64,000 nucleotides of DNA from Streptomyces sp. SCSIO 75703. GTDB lineage: Bacteria > Actinomycetota > Actinomycetes > Streptomycetales > Streptomycetaceae. Both the position numbers and the translations under genes were made by a program. This document shows positions 27,447 through 35,293 of the stretch, piece after piece. Within the stretch, counting starts at the first letter, position 1; every line of letters begins with the position of its first letter. The notes under the pieces were generated by a model, which did no database searches, was not told where the DNA came from, and was given only the letters and a program-made list of their open reading frames with translations. The stretch spans positions 4,588,001 to 4,652,000 of the forward strand of contig NZ_CP144555.1 in assembly GCF_036607905.1 (NCBI RefSeq), written 5' to 3'.

Positions 27447-28898
27447 TCACCGGTACTCCGACAGCCTGCGGCCGATGCCGGACAGGACCCCCGCCGCGCC
27501 CAGCGCGGCCAGCACCCCGGCGCCCGGGGCCAGTCCGCTCAGCGCGCCCCGGCCAGCGCTCGCCGCCTCGCGGAACTCACGCGTCTCGTGGTCGAGGGCG
27601 CGGGCGAGGGCGGCGTCGACGCCGTCGAAGCACTCGGCGGTGGAACCCTTGCCGCCGATCACCAGGTCGAGGGCCCGGCGGTAGTCGCCGTTCTCGTCCT
27701 GGGCACGGGCGGCGGCGTGCCGCCGCCGCCACTCGGCCATGTCGCCCTCCGCGGCGGCGACCGGGCGCCGCCCGGCCTCGTCGTCGGCGAGCCGCCGGGC
27801 CTCGGCGAGCCCGGCGCCGAGCGCCTTCATGTTCTGCTCGAAGGCGTGGTCGTAGGCGTCGCGGGGCTCCCCGTCCACCCGCGTCGTCTCCGCGCCGCGC
27901 GAGACCAGGGTGAGGTTCTCGTCGGCACGGGCCCTCAGGGAGGCGATCCGGGCGTCGTGCAGGACGTTGAGCGAGCGGATGCCCCGGTCGTAGGAGTCGC
28001 CGAGGCCGGAGCGGGCCAGGCCCTGCCCCGTGGCCAGCCAGAGCAGCACGGCGGTGGTGGCGGCGGTGGCGGTGACCAGGCCCCGGTTCAGGACCCGGTT
28101 GGTGCGCCGGTACTCGCGGTGCTGGGCCCAGCCGAGGGCGCCGAGCGCGAGGACGCCGAGGCCGATCGCCGCCCAGGGGCGGGCGCGCGCCTCGGCGTAG
28201 TCGGCGTCCAGCCGCCGGTTCTCCTTCTCGTACAGCTCCTGCGCGGCCGGGAGCATCTCCTTCTGCATCTTCTCGTCGGCGTAGCGCAGGTAGGCGCCGC
28301 CCACCGGGTAGCCCTGCCGGTTGTAGGTGCGGGCGCGCTCGACGAGGCCCTTGTACTCGGGCAGCAGGCGGTTGAGCCGGGTGACCGGCTCGGTGGCGGA
28401 CGCGTCGGAGCCGGAGGCGGCGGCCGCCGCGACCAGTCCCTCGGCGGCGGCCCGGATGCCCTTCTCGTAGCCCTCGCGGGCGGCCTCGTTCTCCTCGCCG
28501 CCGGCCAGGAAGGCGCTGGAGGCGGCCGTGTTGGCGTCGGCGAGGGAGCGGTAGATGCCCGCGGCGCCCGAACTCAGCGGCTGACTGCGCGTCAGCACCT
28601 CGTCGGCGGCGGCGGACCGCTCGGTGGTCTGCCAGGCGGTGACCGCGCCGAAGGCGAGGACGAGGACGGCGAGCAGGGCGCCCCCGAGACGCAGCCGGCC
28701 CGGTGCGGTGACGGCCGCCGCGCGCAGCCGGTCGACGCCCTCGGCGAACGCGGTGCGCCGGGGCGCGGGCGGCGCCCCGGCCGGCCGCGCGGGGGCCGGC
28801 GACGGGGGGCGCGGGCCGGACTGGGCCGGGACGGAGGGGAGCGCGGCCGGGGTGGTGCCCGGTGCCCGCGCCGCGCCGCTCGCCGTCGGTCGAGTCAC
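27447..28898 (-). CDS. glnX: GlnX-like four-helix membrane sensor
   Basis: GTG start with GGGGGAGG 6 bases upstream; 483 residues. After a Pro/Ala-rich cytoplasmic N-terminus, a membrane segment at about 68-88 is followed by a helical outer domain of about 150 residues, two segments in the middle (PWAAIGLGVLALGALGW and GLVTATAATTAVLLWLATG), a second helical outer domain, and a last segment near the C-terminus (GAGVLAALGAAGVLSGIG). That is the topology of GlnX, which passes the GlnH signal across the membrane. No kinase or HAMP output domain is present, so signalling must go through a partner. It is first in the operon; the following glnH is close behind. Confidence 0.85.
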   Translation of the reverse strand: MTRPTASGAARAPGTTPAALPSVPAQSGPRPPSPAPARPAGAPPAPRRTAFAEGVDRLRAAAVTAPGRLRLGGALLAVLVLAFGAVTAWQTTERSAAADEVLTRSQPLSSGAAGIYRSLADANTAASSAFLAGGEENEAAREGYEKGIRAAAEGLVAAAAASGSDASATEPVTRLNRLLPEYKGLVERARTYNRQGYPVGGAYLRYADEKMQKEMLPAAQELYEKENRRLDADYAEARARPWAAIGLGVLALGALGWAQHREYRRTNRVLNRGLVTATAATTAVLLWLATGQGLARSGLGDSYDRGIRSLNVLHDARIASLRARADENLTLVSRGAETTRVDGEPRDAYDHAFEQNMKALGAGLAEARRLADDEAGRRPVAAAEGDMAEWRRRHAAARAQDENGDYRRALDLVIGGKGSTAECFDGVDAALARALDHETREFREAASAGRGALSGLAPGAGVLAALGAAGVLSGIGRRLSEYR

Positions 28899-29095
28899 TG
28901 CCGACCTCCCCCAGGGTCATCCGTCGCCCCAAGTATCCCTGTCCGCACGGGATCGCGCACCGCCCGGTCCGGACCCGGCGCCGTCGCGGCGGCCCGCCGG
29001 GAGCGGCCTTCACCCGCCCCGCCCGCCAACACGCCGCCGCGACCGGGCCCGGTTCCGCCGGTGCGGGCCCGGCGCGGGCCACGCGGGGTACGGCG

Positions 29096-30172
29096 CTACT
29101 TCGCGGTGCCCGGCGGGGCCAGGGGGGAGGCGGCGAGGGACTGCGGGGAGGTCGCGCTGGCGTACGCCGAGGGCGCGGCGACCGCCGCCGCCGGGTCGGA
29201 CCCGTCCTCCTGCGCGGGGACCGTGGCGCCGCCCACGATCGGGATGTCGGCCGCGTCGAAGGCCCGCTTGACGCGCCAGCGCAGCTCGCGTTCGACGGTG
29301 AGCGCCTTGCCCGGCATCGTCTTGGCGGCGACGCGGACCACCATGGAGTCCAGCAGCACCGAGTCCAGGCCCAGCACCTCGACGGGGCCCCACAGCATCT
29401 CGTTCCAGGGCTCCTCCTTGGCCATCCGCTCGGCGACCGCGTCCAGGGTCTCCTTGACCCGGTCCAGGTCCTCGTCGGCGCGGACGGTGACGTCCACCCC
29501 GGCCGTGGACCAGCCCTGGGAGAGGTTCCCGATCCGCTTCACCTCGCCGTTGCGGACGTACCAGATCTCGCCGTGGTCGCCGCGCAGCTTGGTCACCCGC
29601 AGCCCGACCTCGATCACCTCTCCGCCGGCCACGCCCGCGTCGATGCTGTCGCCGACGCCGTACTGGTCCTCCAGGATCATGAAGACGCCGGAGAGGAAGT
29701 CGGTGACCAGGTTGCGGGCGCCGAAGCCGATCGCCACGCCGGCCACGCCGGCCGAGGCCAGCAGCGGGGCCAGGTTGATCTGGAAGGTGCCGAGGATCAT
29801 CAGGGCCGCCGTGCCCAGGATGAGGAAGCTCGCCACCGAGCGCAGCACCGAGCCGATCGCCTGCGAGCGCTGCCGGCGCCGCTCGGCGTTGACCAGCAGT
29901 CCGCCCAGCGCGGTGCCGTCCACCGCCTGGACGGTGCGGTTCATGCGGTCTATCAGCTTGGTGATGGCCCGCCGGACCACCGTCCGCAGCACCGTGGCGA
30001 TCACCACGATCAGCAGGACGCGCAGGCCGACGGCGAGCCAGGTGGCCCAGTTCTCCTCGACCCAGCCGGCCGCGTTGGTCGCGTGCTCCTGGGCGTCCTG
30101 GAGGGTCGGCACCGCCGGTGCGGCCGGGAGCGGCTCCGGGTCGGTCCGCGAGGCGGCGGCGAACAGGGACAC
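29096..30172 (-). CDS. Small-conductance mechanosensitive channel (MscS family)
   Basis: GTG start with GGAGGT 7-8 bases upstream; 358 residues. Three membrane segments lie at about 42-64, 107-128 and 133-150. The third contains the MscS pore pattern of small residues (SAGVAGVAIGFGARNLVTDF) followed by the beta domain GDSIDAG and GEVIEVGLRVTKLR. The C-terminal tail is Ala/Pro/Ser-rich and probably disordered. The channel opens under membrane tension to protect against hypo-osmotic shock. It points the same way as glnX, 197 bases upstream of it, and could be co-transcribed, but the gap allows a separate promoter. Confidence 0.9.
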   Translation of the reverse strand: MSLFAAASRTDPEPLPAAPAVPTLQDAQEHATNAAGWVEENWATWLAVGLRVLLIVVIATVLRTVVRRAITKLIDRMNRTVQAVDGTALGGLLVNAERRRQRSQAIGSVLRSVASFLILGTAALMILGTFQINLAPLLASAGVAGVAIGFGARNLVTDFLSGVFMILEDQYGVGDSIDAGVAGGEVIEVGLRVTKLRGDHGEIWYVRNGEVKRIGNLSQGWSTAGVDVTVRADEDLDRVKETLDAVAERMAKEEPWNEMLWGPVEVLGLDSVLLDSMVVRVAAKTMPGKALTVERELRWRVKRAFDAADIPIVGGATVPAQEDGSDPAAAVAAPSAYASATSPQSLAASPLAPPGTAK

Positions 30173-30524
30173 GGGGGTTACCTCCAGGTGCGGCGGCCCG
30201 TCCGGCGGCGAGGGGACGGGCGATCACGGTCCGGGGTGCGGCCGGGTCCGGTCGGGTCCGGTCCGGGGTCACGGGAATTTCACCGGACGGGCAGGACGAC
30301 CACACTAACGGGGCACGCCGCGCGGATCGGCGCGAACGCCGCCGAAGAGACGGTCCTCACCCGCCCCGCGGCGGGCCGCCCGCCACCGCCGCGGGGCGGG
30401 TGTGGTCGAAAACACTCCCGGCCCGTTACCGGGACATGGTGGCGCTCGGAGCAGGCATGAGGGGAAACTGACTACGGATCGTCCCGGCGCGAGCCACGCG
30501 CCGCCGGCGTACAAGGAGGCGTCC
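30173..30524. promoter_or_regulatory. Divergent region between mscS and HNH gene
   Basis: No gene is supported. On the minus strand TAGTGT (complement of 30302-30307) is a possible -10 for mscS. On the plus strand a small hairpin, TCCCGG and CCGGGA around 7 bases (30416-30434), precedes the HNH gene, whose ribosome site AAGGAGG is at 30513-30519. Confidence 0.35.
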
Positions 30525-31061
30525 GTGCCGCATGTCCTGGTCCTCAACGCGTCGTACGAGCCACTGGGCGTCGTACCGCTCCGCCGCGCGCTCGTCCTCG
30601 TCCTGGAGAGCAAGGCCGTGTGCCTGGAGGAGTCCGGCGCCTACCTGCACAGCGCCACCGTGACGGTGGCCGCGCCCAGTGTGGTCCGGCTCAAACGCTT
30701 CGTCCGCGTCCCCTACCGGGGGCCGGTCCCGCTCACCCGGCGGGCGCTCTTCGCCCGGGACGGCGGGCGGTGCATGTACTGCGGCGCCACCGCGACCAGC
30801 GTCGACCACGTCGTCCCGCGCAGCCGCGGCGGACGGCACGCCTGGGACAACGTGGTGGCCTCCTGCCGCCGCTGCAACCACGTCAAGGCCGACCGGCACC
30901 TGGTCGAACTGGGCTGGCGGCTGCGCCACGCGCCGGCCCCGCCCACCGGCCTGGCCTGGCGGATCATCGGCACCGGGCACCGCGACCCGCGCTGGCTGCC
31001 CTACCTGCAGCCCTACGGCGCGGACGACGCCCTGGCCCGGATCGACGGCATCTCCGCCTGA
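30525..31061 (+). CDS. HNH endonuclease-like protein
   Basis: GTG start with a perfect AAGGAGG 5 bases upstream; 178 residues. The N-terminus (VLVLNASYEPLGVVPLRRAL) is the conserved start of this actinobacterial/cyanobacterial HNH family. The nuclease motif contains Cys83 and Cys86, Asp94-His95, Asn109 and Cys114 and Cys117, so both the zinc knuckles and the catalytic His are present. The C-terminus (TGHRDPRWLPYLQPYG) is also family-typical. No methylase or restriction partner is adjacent; such stand-alone HNH proteins are widespread and their role is not settled, though DNA repair has been suggested. Confidence 0.85.
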   Translation: MPHVLVLNASYEPLGVVPLRRALVLVLESKAVCLEESGAYLHSATVTVAAPSVVRLKRFVRVPYRGPVPLTRRALFARDGGRCMYCGATATSVDHVVPRSRGGRHAWDNVVASCRRCNHVKADRHLVELGWRLRHAPAPPTGLAWRIIGTGHRDPRWLPYLQPYGADDALARIDGISA

Positions 31062-31099
31062 CGCGGTCCGGGCCTTCGCGCACCGGGGCCCGGACCGTG
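31062..31099. terminator. Hairpin between convergent HNH and GH84 genes
   Basis: CGGTCCGGGCC (31064-31074) pairs perfectly with GGCCCGGACCG (31087-31097), an 11-bp stem with a 12-base loop. It begins directly after the HNH stop codon. Confidence 0.7.
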
Positions 31100-31124
31100 C
31101 CGGACGGCGGCCGGCGGGCACGGG

Positions 31125-34013
31125 TCACTCCGCGACCGCGTACGCCTCCACCGACCACAGCGAGTAACCGTAGGGCGTCGCCCGCTTCTCGCCCTGCACG
31201 CGCACGAAGCGCACGTCCCGCGCGTCCATGCGGACCGACTCCTCGCCGCCCCGCCCCTCGCGCACCGAGGCCGCCGTACGCCAGCGCCGTCCGTCCGGGG
31301 ACACCTGCACCCGGTACTCCGAGGCGTGGGCGTCCTGCCAGTGCAGCACGAGCCGGCCCAGCCGCACCGGCCGCTCCAGCTCCACCTGCCACCAGGCGCC
31401 GTCGTCCGCCGGCGAGGACCACCGCGTCTCGGGGTCCCCGTCGTTCGCCGCCGAGGCCGGGAAGTCCTCCGTCTCGTCCGCCGAGGAGGCGGCGGTGCCC
31501 CCGCGCGCCAGGTCGGGACCGCCGGTGCGCGGGAACGCCGCGACCGTCAGCGTGCGCTCCACCCCGCCGAACCCGACCCGGATCCCGTACGAACGGACCG
31601 GCGTGCCCGGGGCGACCGTCACCTCCAGCGGGACCTGCACCTCCCGGCCGCGCGGCAGCGTCAGCGGCCCCTTCGGCAGCCGCACCTCCACGCCCTCGGG
31701 GGCCTCGGCGGTCAGCGTGCCCCGCACGTCCCGCGCCCGCAGCGAGCCGAGCCGCACGGTGACCCGCTCGGTGACGCCGATCTGCGCCTCCGTGCGGGTC
31801 CCGGGCAGCTCCAGCGAGGCGTCCGCCGCGTCCCCGAACCACGGCACCAGGTGCCGCACCCGCGCGGCGCCGTCCCCGGTGACCCGCACCGCCCGCACCG
31901 CGCGGCGCACGGTGACCTCGGTGGCGCCGTCCGCCGCCAGCGCGCCGGCCCGCACCCAGCCCTCGCCGGGGACCCGCACCTCCACCTCGCCCCGGGCGCC
32001 GGGGTCGGCCAGCACCGTCACCGTCGCCAGCGGCCGGGTGCGCGGGAAACGCACCGTGCGGCCCTCGCCGGCCTCCGGTTCCGCGGCCGGCTCGTGGTCC
32101 AGGCCCGCCCAGGACCGGTACGCCTTCTGCGCCCGCCCGAGGAACGGGTCCAGCACGCCCTCGCCGACCGTGACGCGGGCCGTGCCCAACTCCCCGCGGA
32201 GCCGGCCCAGCTCCCGGTACGCCGTCCAGGCCGCCGCCGCGTCCCCGGCGCGCTGCGCCGCCAGCAGGTCCAGGGCGACCTCCCCGGACTCGCCGTACCG
32301 GGCGAGCTGCCGCGCCCAGGGGGCGACCTCGGCGGAGAGCGCGGCGGGCAGCCGGCCCGGCAGCTCCCGCAGCAGCGCGAACTCCCCGCGCAGCCGCCGC
32401 TCCGCCGCCGCGACGTCCCCGCCGGACCCGGAGTCCGCCCGCCAGAACGCCTCCATCAGGGGCCGCAGGTACGCCGACTCCTCGGTGCCGAGCACCGAGG
32501 ACGCGTCGTTGCCGGCCAGGGCCGCGAGCGCCCGCCGGCCGCCCGCGTCACCGCCCGCCAGGTCGCCGATCGCGGCCCGCCAGGACTCCTCGGGCCGGTA
32601 GTCGCGCGGGTTCCAGGCGTAGTCGGCGGCCGTGAACAGCGGGATGCGGGAGGCCCGCGGCTGCTCCATCGCGTTGGCCAGCAACGCCGCCGAGCCGGTG
32701 GCCACGGCCGGCTCCCGGCCCTGGTAGGGGCCGAGGAAGAGCCGGCCGGGCTCGTAGTCGTTGACCGGGTAGTTGTCCAGGGTGACCAGCGGGCGGCCGA
32801 ACACGCCGCGCGCCTCGGCCAGTTCCCGCCCGGTGATGGTGCGCGGCACCACGCCCACGCCGGTCCACGCCACCTGCACCGCCGGGTCCAGGGCGTCCGC
32901 CAGCGCCCGGCGGTAGGACGTCGACCCGTCCTGGTAGTACTCGGTCGGCATCACCGTCAGGTCGGCCGCGTCCGGGTGCCGGCCGGCCAGGTGCCGGGCC
33001 ACCGCGTTCGCCACCCGGGCCTGCGCCCGCGCCGCCGAGCCGGGGCCGGAGCCGAACTCCCGCGCGTCCGCGTCGCAGTGCCACTCGCTGTAGCTGACGT
33101 CCTGGAACTGGAGGTGGAAGGCGCGGAAACCGAGCGCCCACATCGCGTCCAGCTTGCGGGTCAGCGCCCGCACGTCCGCCTCCGAGGAGAAGCACATGGC
33201 CTGCCCCGGCGACACCGCCCAGGCCGGCGTGACGTGGTTGGCGCGGGCCCGTTCGGCCAGCTCCCGGAACCGGGCGCGCTGCCCGGCCGGGTACGGCTCG
33301 CGCCAGCGGGCCTGCCGGTAGAGGTCGTCGCCGGGGGAGTACAGGTACCGGTTCTGCTTGGTGCGGCCCAGGAAGTCCAGTTGGTCCAGCCGCTCCGCGT
33401 GCGTCCAGGGCGTGCCGTAGAAGCCCTCGGTGACCCCGCGCACGGCGGTGCCCGGCCAGTCCTCGACGACGACGGCCGCGATGGTCCCGGCGGCCGGGTC
33501 CACCAGTTGGCGCAGCGTCTGCACGGCGTGGAACAGCCCGTCCGCGCCGGTCCCGGCCAGGGTGACGGTGCCGCCGCCCACGGTGAGCCGGTACCCGCCC
33601 GGGGGCAGCGCCTGCGCCTGCGCGCCCGGCGAGACGGCGTGGGTGCCCTCGGTGGTGGTCCGCACCACCAGCGCCCCCTCGGCCGGCCGCTCCCCGGCGG
33701 CCGGGGTCGTGACGCGGCGCGCGCCCGCCTCCCGCAGCACCTCCCGCAGTGCCTCCAGGGCGTACGGATCGGCGCCCGGGGCCGCCAGCAGGGCCACCTC
33801 CTCGGTGACCGTCACCGCCGAGCCGCCGGCCCGCAGCGACTGGGGGCGCGGCCAGACGGCCGGGCCGGTGCCCGCCGCCCGCTCGGGCCGCGCGGCGGCC
33901 CCGCCGGTGTGCGGCTCCGCCGCCACGGCGGGGGCGGTGCCCAGCGCTCCCAGGCTTCCGGCGAGGACGGCGAACGCGAGGGCGGCCGTCCCCTTCCTCC
34001 GCCGTGCTTGCAC
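31125..34013 (-). CDS. Secreted GH84-family beta-N-acetylglucosaminidase-like protein with CBM32
   Basis: GTG start with GGGAGGT 5 bases upstream; 962 residues. A signal peptide ends at about residue 31 (AVAAEP). An N-terminal GH20b-type domain (VWPRPQSLRAGG, then DGLFHAVQTLRQL) precedes the GH84 barrel: VRGVTEGFYGTPW, FLGRTKQNRYLYSPGDD, AWAVSPGQAM. The usual catalytic Asp-Asp pair (FDD) is here FQD: Gln304 and Asp305. TEYYQDGSTSYRR and VTLDNYPVND are substrate-pocket motifs. The last 130 residues are a CBM32/discoidin domain. It could act on chitin, peptidoglycan or glycoprotein GlcNAc, but the first catalytic Asp, which holds the N-acetyl group, is replaced, so activity may be altered. Confidence 0.88.
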   Translation of the reverse strand: MQARRRKGTAALAFAVLAGSLGALGTAPAVAAEPHTGGAAARPERAAGTGPAVWPRPQSLRAGGSAVTVTEEVALLAAPGADPYALEALREVLREAGARRVTTPAAGERPAEGALVVRTTTEGTHAVSPGAQAQALPPGGYRLTVGGGTVTLAGTGADGLFHAVQTLRQLVDPAAGTIAAVVVEDWPGTAVRGVTEGFYGTPWTHAERLDQLDFLGRTKQNRYLYSPGDDLYRQARWREPYPAGQRARFRELAERARANHVTPAWAVSPGQAMCFSSEADVRALTRKLDAMWALGFRAFHLQFQDVSYSEWHCDADAREFGSGPGSAARAQARVANAVARHLAGRHPDAADLTVMPTEYYQDGSTSYRRALADALDPAVQVAWTGVGVVPRTITGRELAEARGVFGRPLVTLDNYPVNDYEPGRLFLGPYQGREPAVATGSAALLANAMEQPRASRIPLFTAADYAWNPRDYRPEESWRAAIGDLAGGDAGGRRALAALAGNDASSVLGTEESAYLRPLMEAFWRADSGSGGDVAAAERRLRGEFALLRELPGRLPAALSAEVAPWARQLARYGESGEVALDLLAAQRAGDAAAAWTAYRELGRLRGELGTARVTVGEGVLDPFLGRAQKAYRSWAGLDHEPAAEPEAGEGRTVRFPRTRPLATVTVLADPGARGEVEVRVPGEGWVRAGALAADGATEVTVRRAVRAVRVTGDGAARVRHLVPWFGDAADASLELPGTRTEAQIGVTERVTVRLGSLRARDVRGTLTAEAPEGVEVRLPKGPLTLPRGREVQVPLEVTVAPGTPVRSYGIRVGFGGVERTLTVAAFPRTGGPDLARGGTAASSADETEDFPASAANDGDPETRWSSPADDGAWWQVELERPVRLGRLVLHWQDAHASEYRVQVSPDGRRWRTAASVREGRGGEESVRMDARDVRFVRVQGEKRATPYGYSLWSVEAYAVAE

Positions 34014-34127
34014 GGCACCTCCCGGTTGTCTCCCACGCCGTCCGCGGCCACGCCGATCGGTGTCGCGGCACCGGCACCACGTCCGCCGGACCCGTCGCGT
34101 CCCGGCGTCGCGTCCGCACCGCGGGCC

Positions 34128-34171
34128 ACTACGCCCGCATCACGTTCGCATCACGTCTGCGTCACGTCTGC
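34128..34171. repeat. 11-bp tandem direct repeats upstream of the GH84 gene
   Basis: ATCACGTTCGC (34139-34149), ATCACGTCTGC (34150-34160) and GTCACGTCTGC (34161-34171) follow each other without gaps; a weaker fourth unit precedes at 34128-34138. A period of 11 bp places every unit on the same face of the helix, the layout of PHO-box-type operators, though the bases do not match the PhoP consensus well. It lies about 115-160 bases upstream of the GH84 start. Confidence 0.6.
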
Positions 34172-34306
34172 GCATGCGGGGCCGAGCCCACCACCCGTGC
34201 GGGGACTCTGTCAACGACGGTGGCCGCCGTGACCGGATTGCCCGACCGGGTGACGGCCGGTGTGACGGTTTCGCCCGGGGAAGGGCGGATTCCGCGCGGG
34301 TGGAGT

Positions 34307-34320
34307 GTGACCAGGGTCAC
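34307..34320. promoter_or_regulatory. Crp-type palindrome
   Basis: GTGACCAGGGTCAC is a palindrome with a 2-base centre and fits the Streptomyces Crp consensus GTG-N6-GNCAC exactly. It lies about 90 bases upstream of the small gene at 34408. Another small inverted repeat, GGCTG and CAGCC, is at 34364-34379. The rest of 34014-34407 shows no gene. Confidence 0.45.
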
Positions 34321-34407
34321 GATGTCCGTTGTGGGGCGTCTGTCCTCGCGCCGACTGGGTAGGGGCTGCCGTAACAGCCACCAGCGCACTCGACCAAGGA
34401 GGCCCCC

Positions 34408-34692
34408 GTGGCCGTTTCCGCACCGTTGCTGCCCGTTCCGTCCAAACCCGTGGCGGAGCCGGCCGCCGACCCCGACAGTCCGCACTACCGGGTCTTCAGC
34501 GCCACCGGCAAGGGCGCCGAGGCCCCGCTCACCGCCGAGCCGCCGCTCGCCGACGCCGAGCCCCTCACCAGCGAGTCGCCGTTCACCGACGCCGTCCCGC
34601 TGACCAGCGAGTCCTCCCCCGAGCTGACGGCGGTCGTCCCCGAGCAGGGCACCGCCTCCTTCGCCGTCCCGGAGCCCGTGACGACGCCGTAG
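34408..34692 (+). CDS. Small acidic, probably disordered protein
   Basis: GTG start with a perfect AAGGAGG 5 bases upstream, which is the main reason to accept it. The 94 residues are Pro/Glu/Ser/Ala-rich with no hydrophobic core, no signal peptide and no cysteine. SPHYRVFSATGKG near residue 24 is the only segment that looks specific. An imperfect repeat (PLADAEPLTSESP, then PFTDAVPLTSESS) fills the middle. I do not recognise a family. A Crp-like site upstream hints at regulated expression. Confidence 0.65.
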   Translation: MAVSAPLLPVPSKPVAEPAADPDSPHYRVFSATGKGAEAPLTAEPPLADAEPLTSESPFTDAVPLTSESSPELTAVVPEQGTASFAVPEPVTTP

Positions 34693-35293
34693 AGGGCCTT
34701 CCCTCCGGCGGTACGGGCCTGTTCCCGGCCCGTCCGGCTCCGGAGTTCCCCGGGTTTCCCCCGGTCTTCCCCCGTGTTCCCGCCGGCCGTCACGGCCGGT
34801 CGCCTCCTTCACGGCGGTCGCCGTCCGCCACGGTCGGTGACCGCCCTCGCGACCGGTGACCGCCTTCTCGGCCGGTCGCGGTCGGCGGCGGTCCGACGCG
34901 GTCCGTGGCGGTCCCGCGGCCCCGTCGGGGGCCTGTCCGGATCCGCCGCCGTCTGCCGCGGCCCCGCACGGCCGGCTGGTGCCGGCCCGGGGGCGGGGCC
35001 CGCCGCGGCCGTTCGCGGTCCATCCCGGTCGATTCCGGCCCGTCCCGCCGCGGGTCGCGGGGCCCGGCGCCCGGCCCTGAGGCATGGTCGTCGGGCGCGG
35101 CACGCCCGCCCGCCGCGCCGCCGCCCCGCCGGCACCGCCCGCACGGGGGCCGCCCGCCCCGCCCGGGGGCGCCCCCGGCCGGTCCGCCGCCCGCACCCGG
35201 CGCCGGCCCGGCCGGTCCGCCGCCCGCACCCGGCGCCGGCCCGGCCCGCCCGGCCCCCGGGCCCCGCCGGCCCGACCCGGAAGAAGGCCCCGG
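34693..35293 (+). other. 601-base gene-free stretch before malQ
   Basis: No gene is supported. The first half is built of many degenerate CGGTC/GGTCG units; the second half contains the 33-bp duplication listed separately. A frame runs through it into malQ, but its Pro/Arg/Ala composition and the good ribosome site at the malQ ATG argue against a longer MalQ. I see no clear promoter. Confidence 0.5.
35181..35246. repeat. Perfect 33-bp tandem duplication upstream of malQ
   Basis: The 33 bases from 35181 to 35213 are repeated without change at 35214-35246. Each unit begins GGTCCGCCGC and ends GGCCCGGCC. A 33-bp unit keeps frame and helical phase. The identity suggests a recent slip-type duplication. 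Confidence 0.9.

Noticed and set aside
34014..34407. DasR (dre) site for the GH84 gene
   Set aside because: I looked for the ACTGGTCTAGACCAGT-type palindrome and did not find one near this gene, although GlcNAc-related genes often have it.
35084..35293. Longer MalQ beginning at 35084
   Set aside because: The extra 70 residues are Pro/Arg/Ala repeats encoded by the tandem duplication; the ATG at 35294 has its own ribosome site and begins the family-like sequence.
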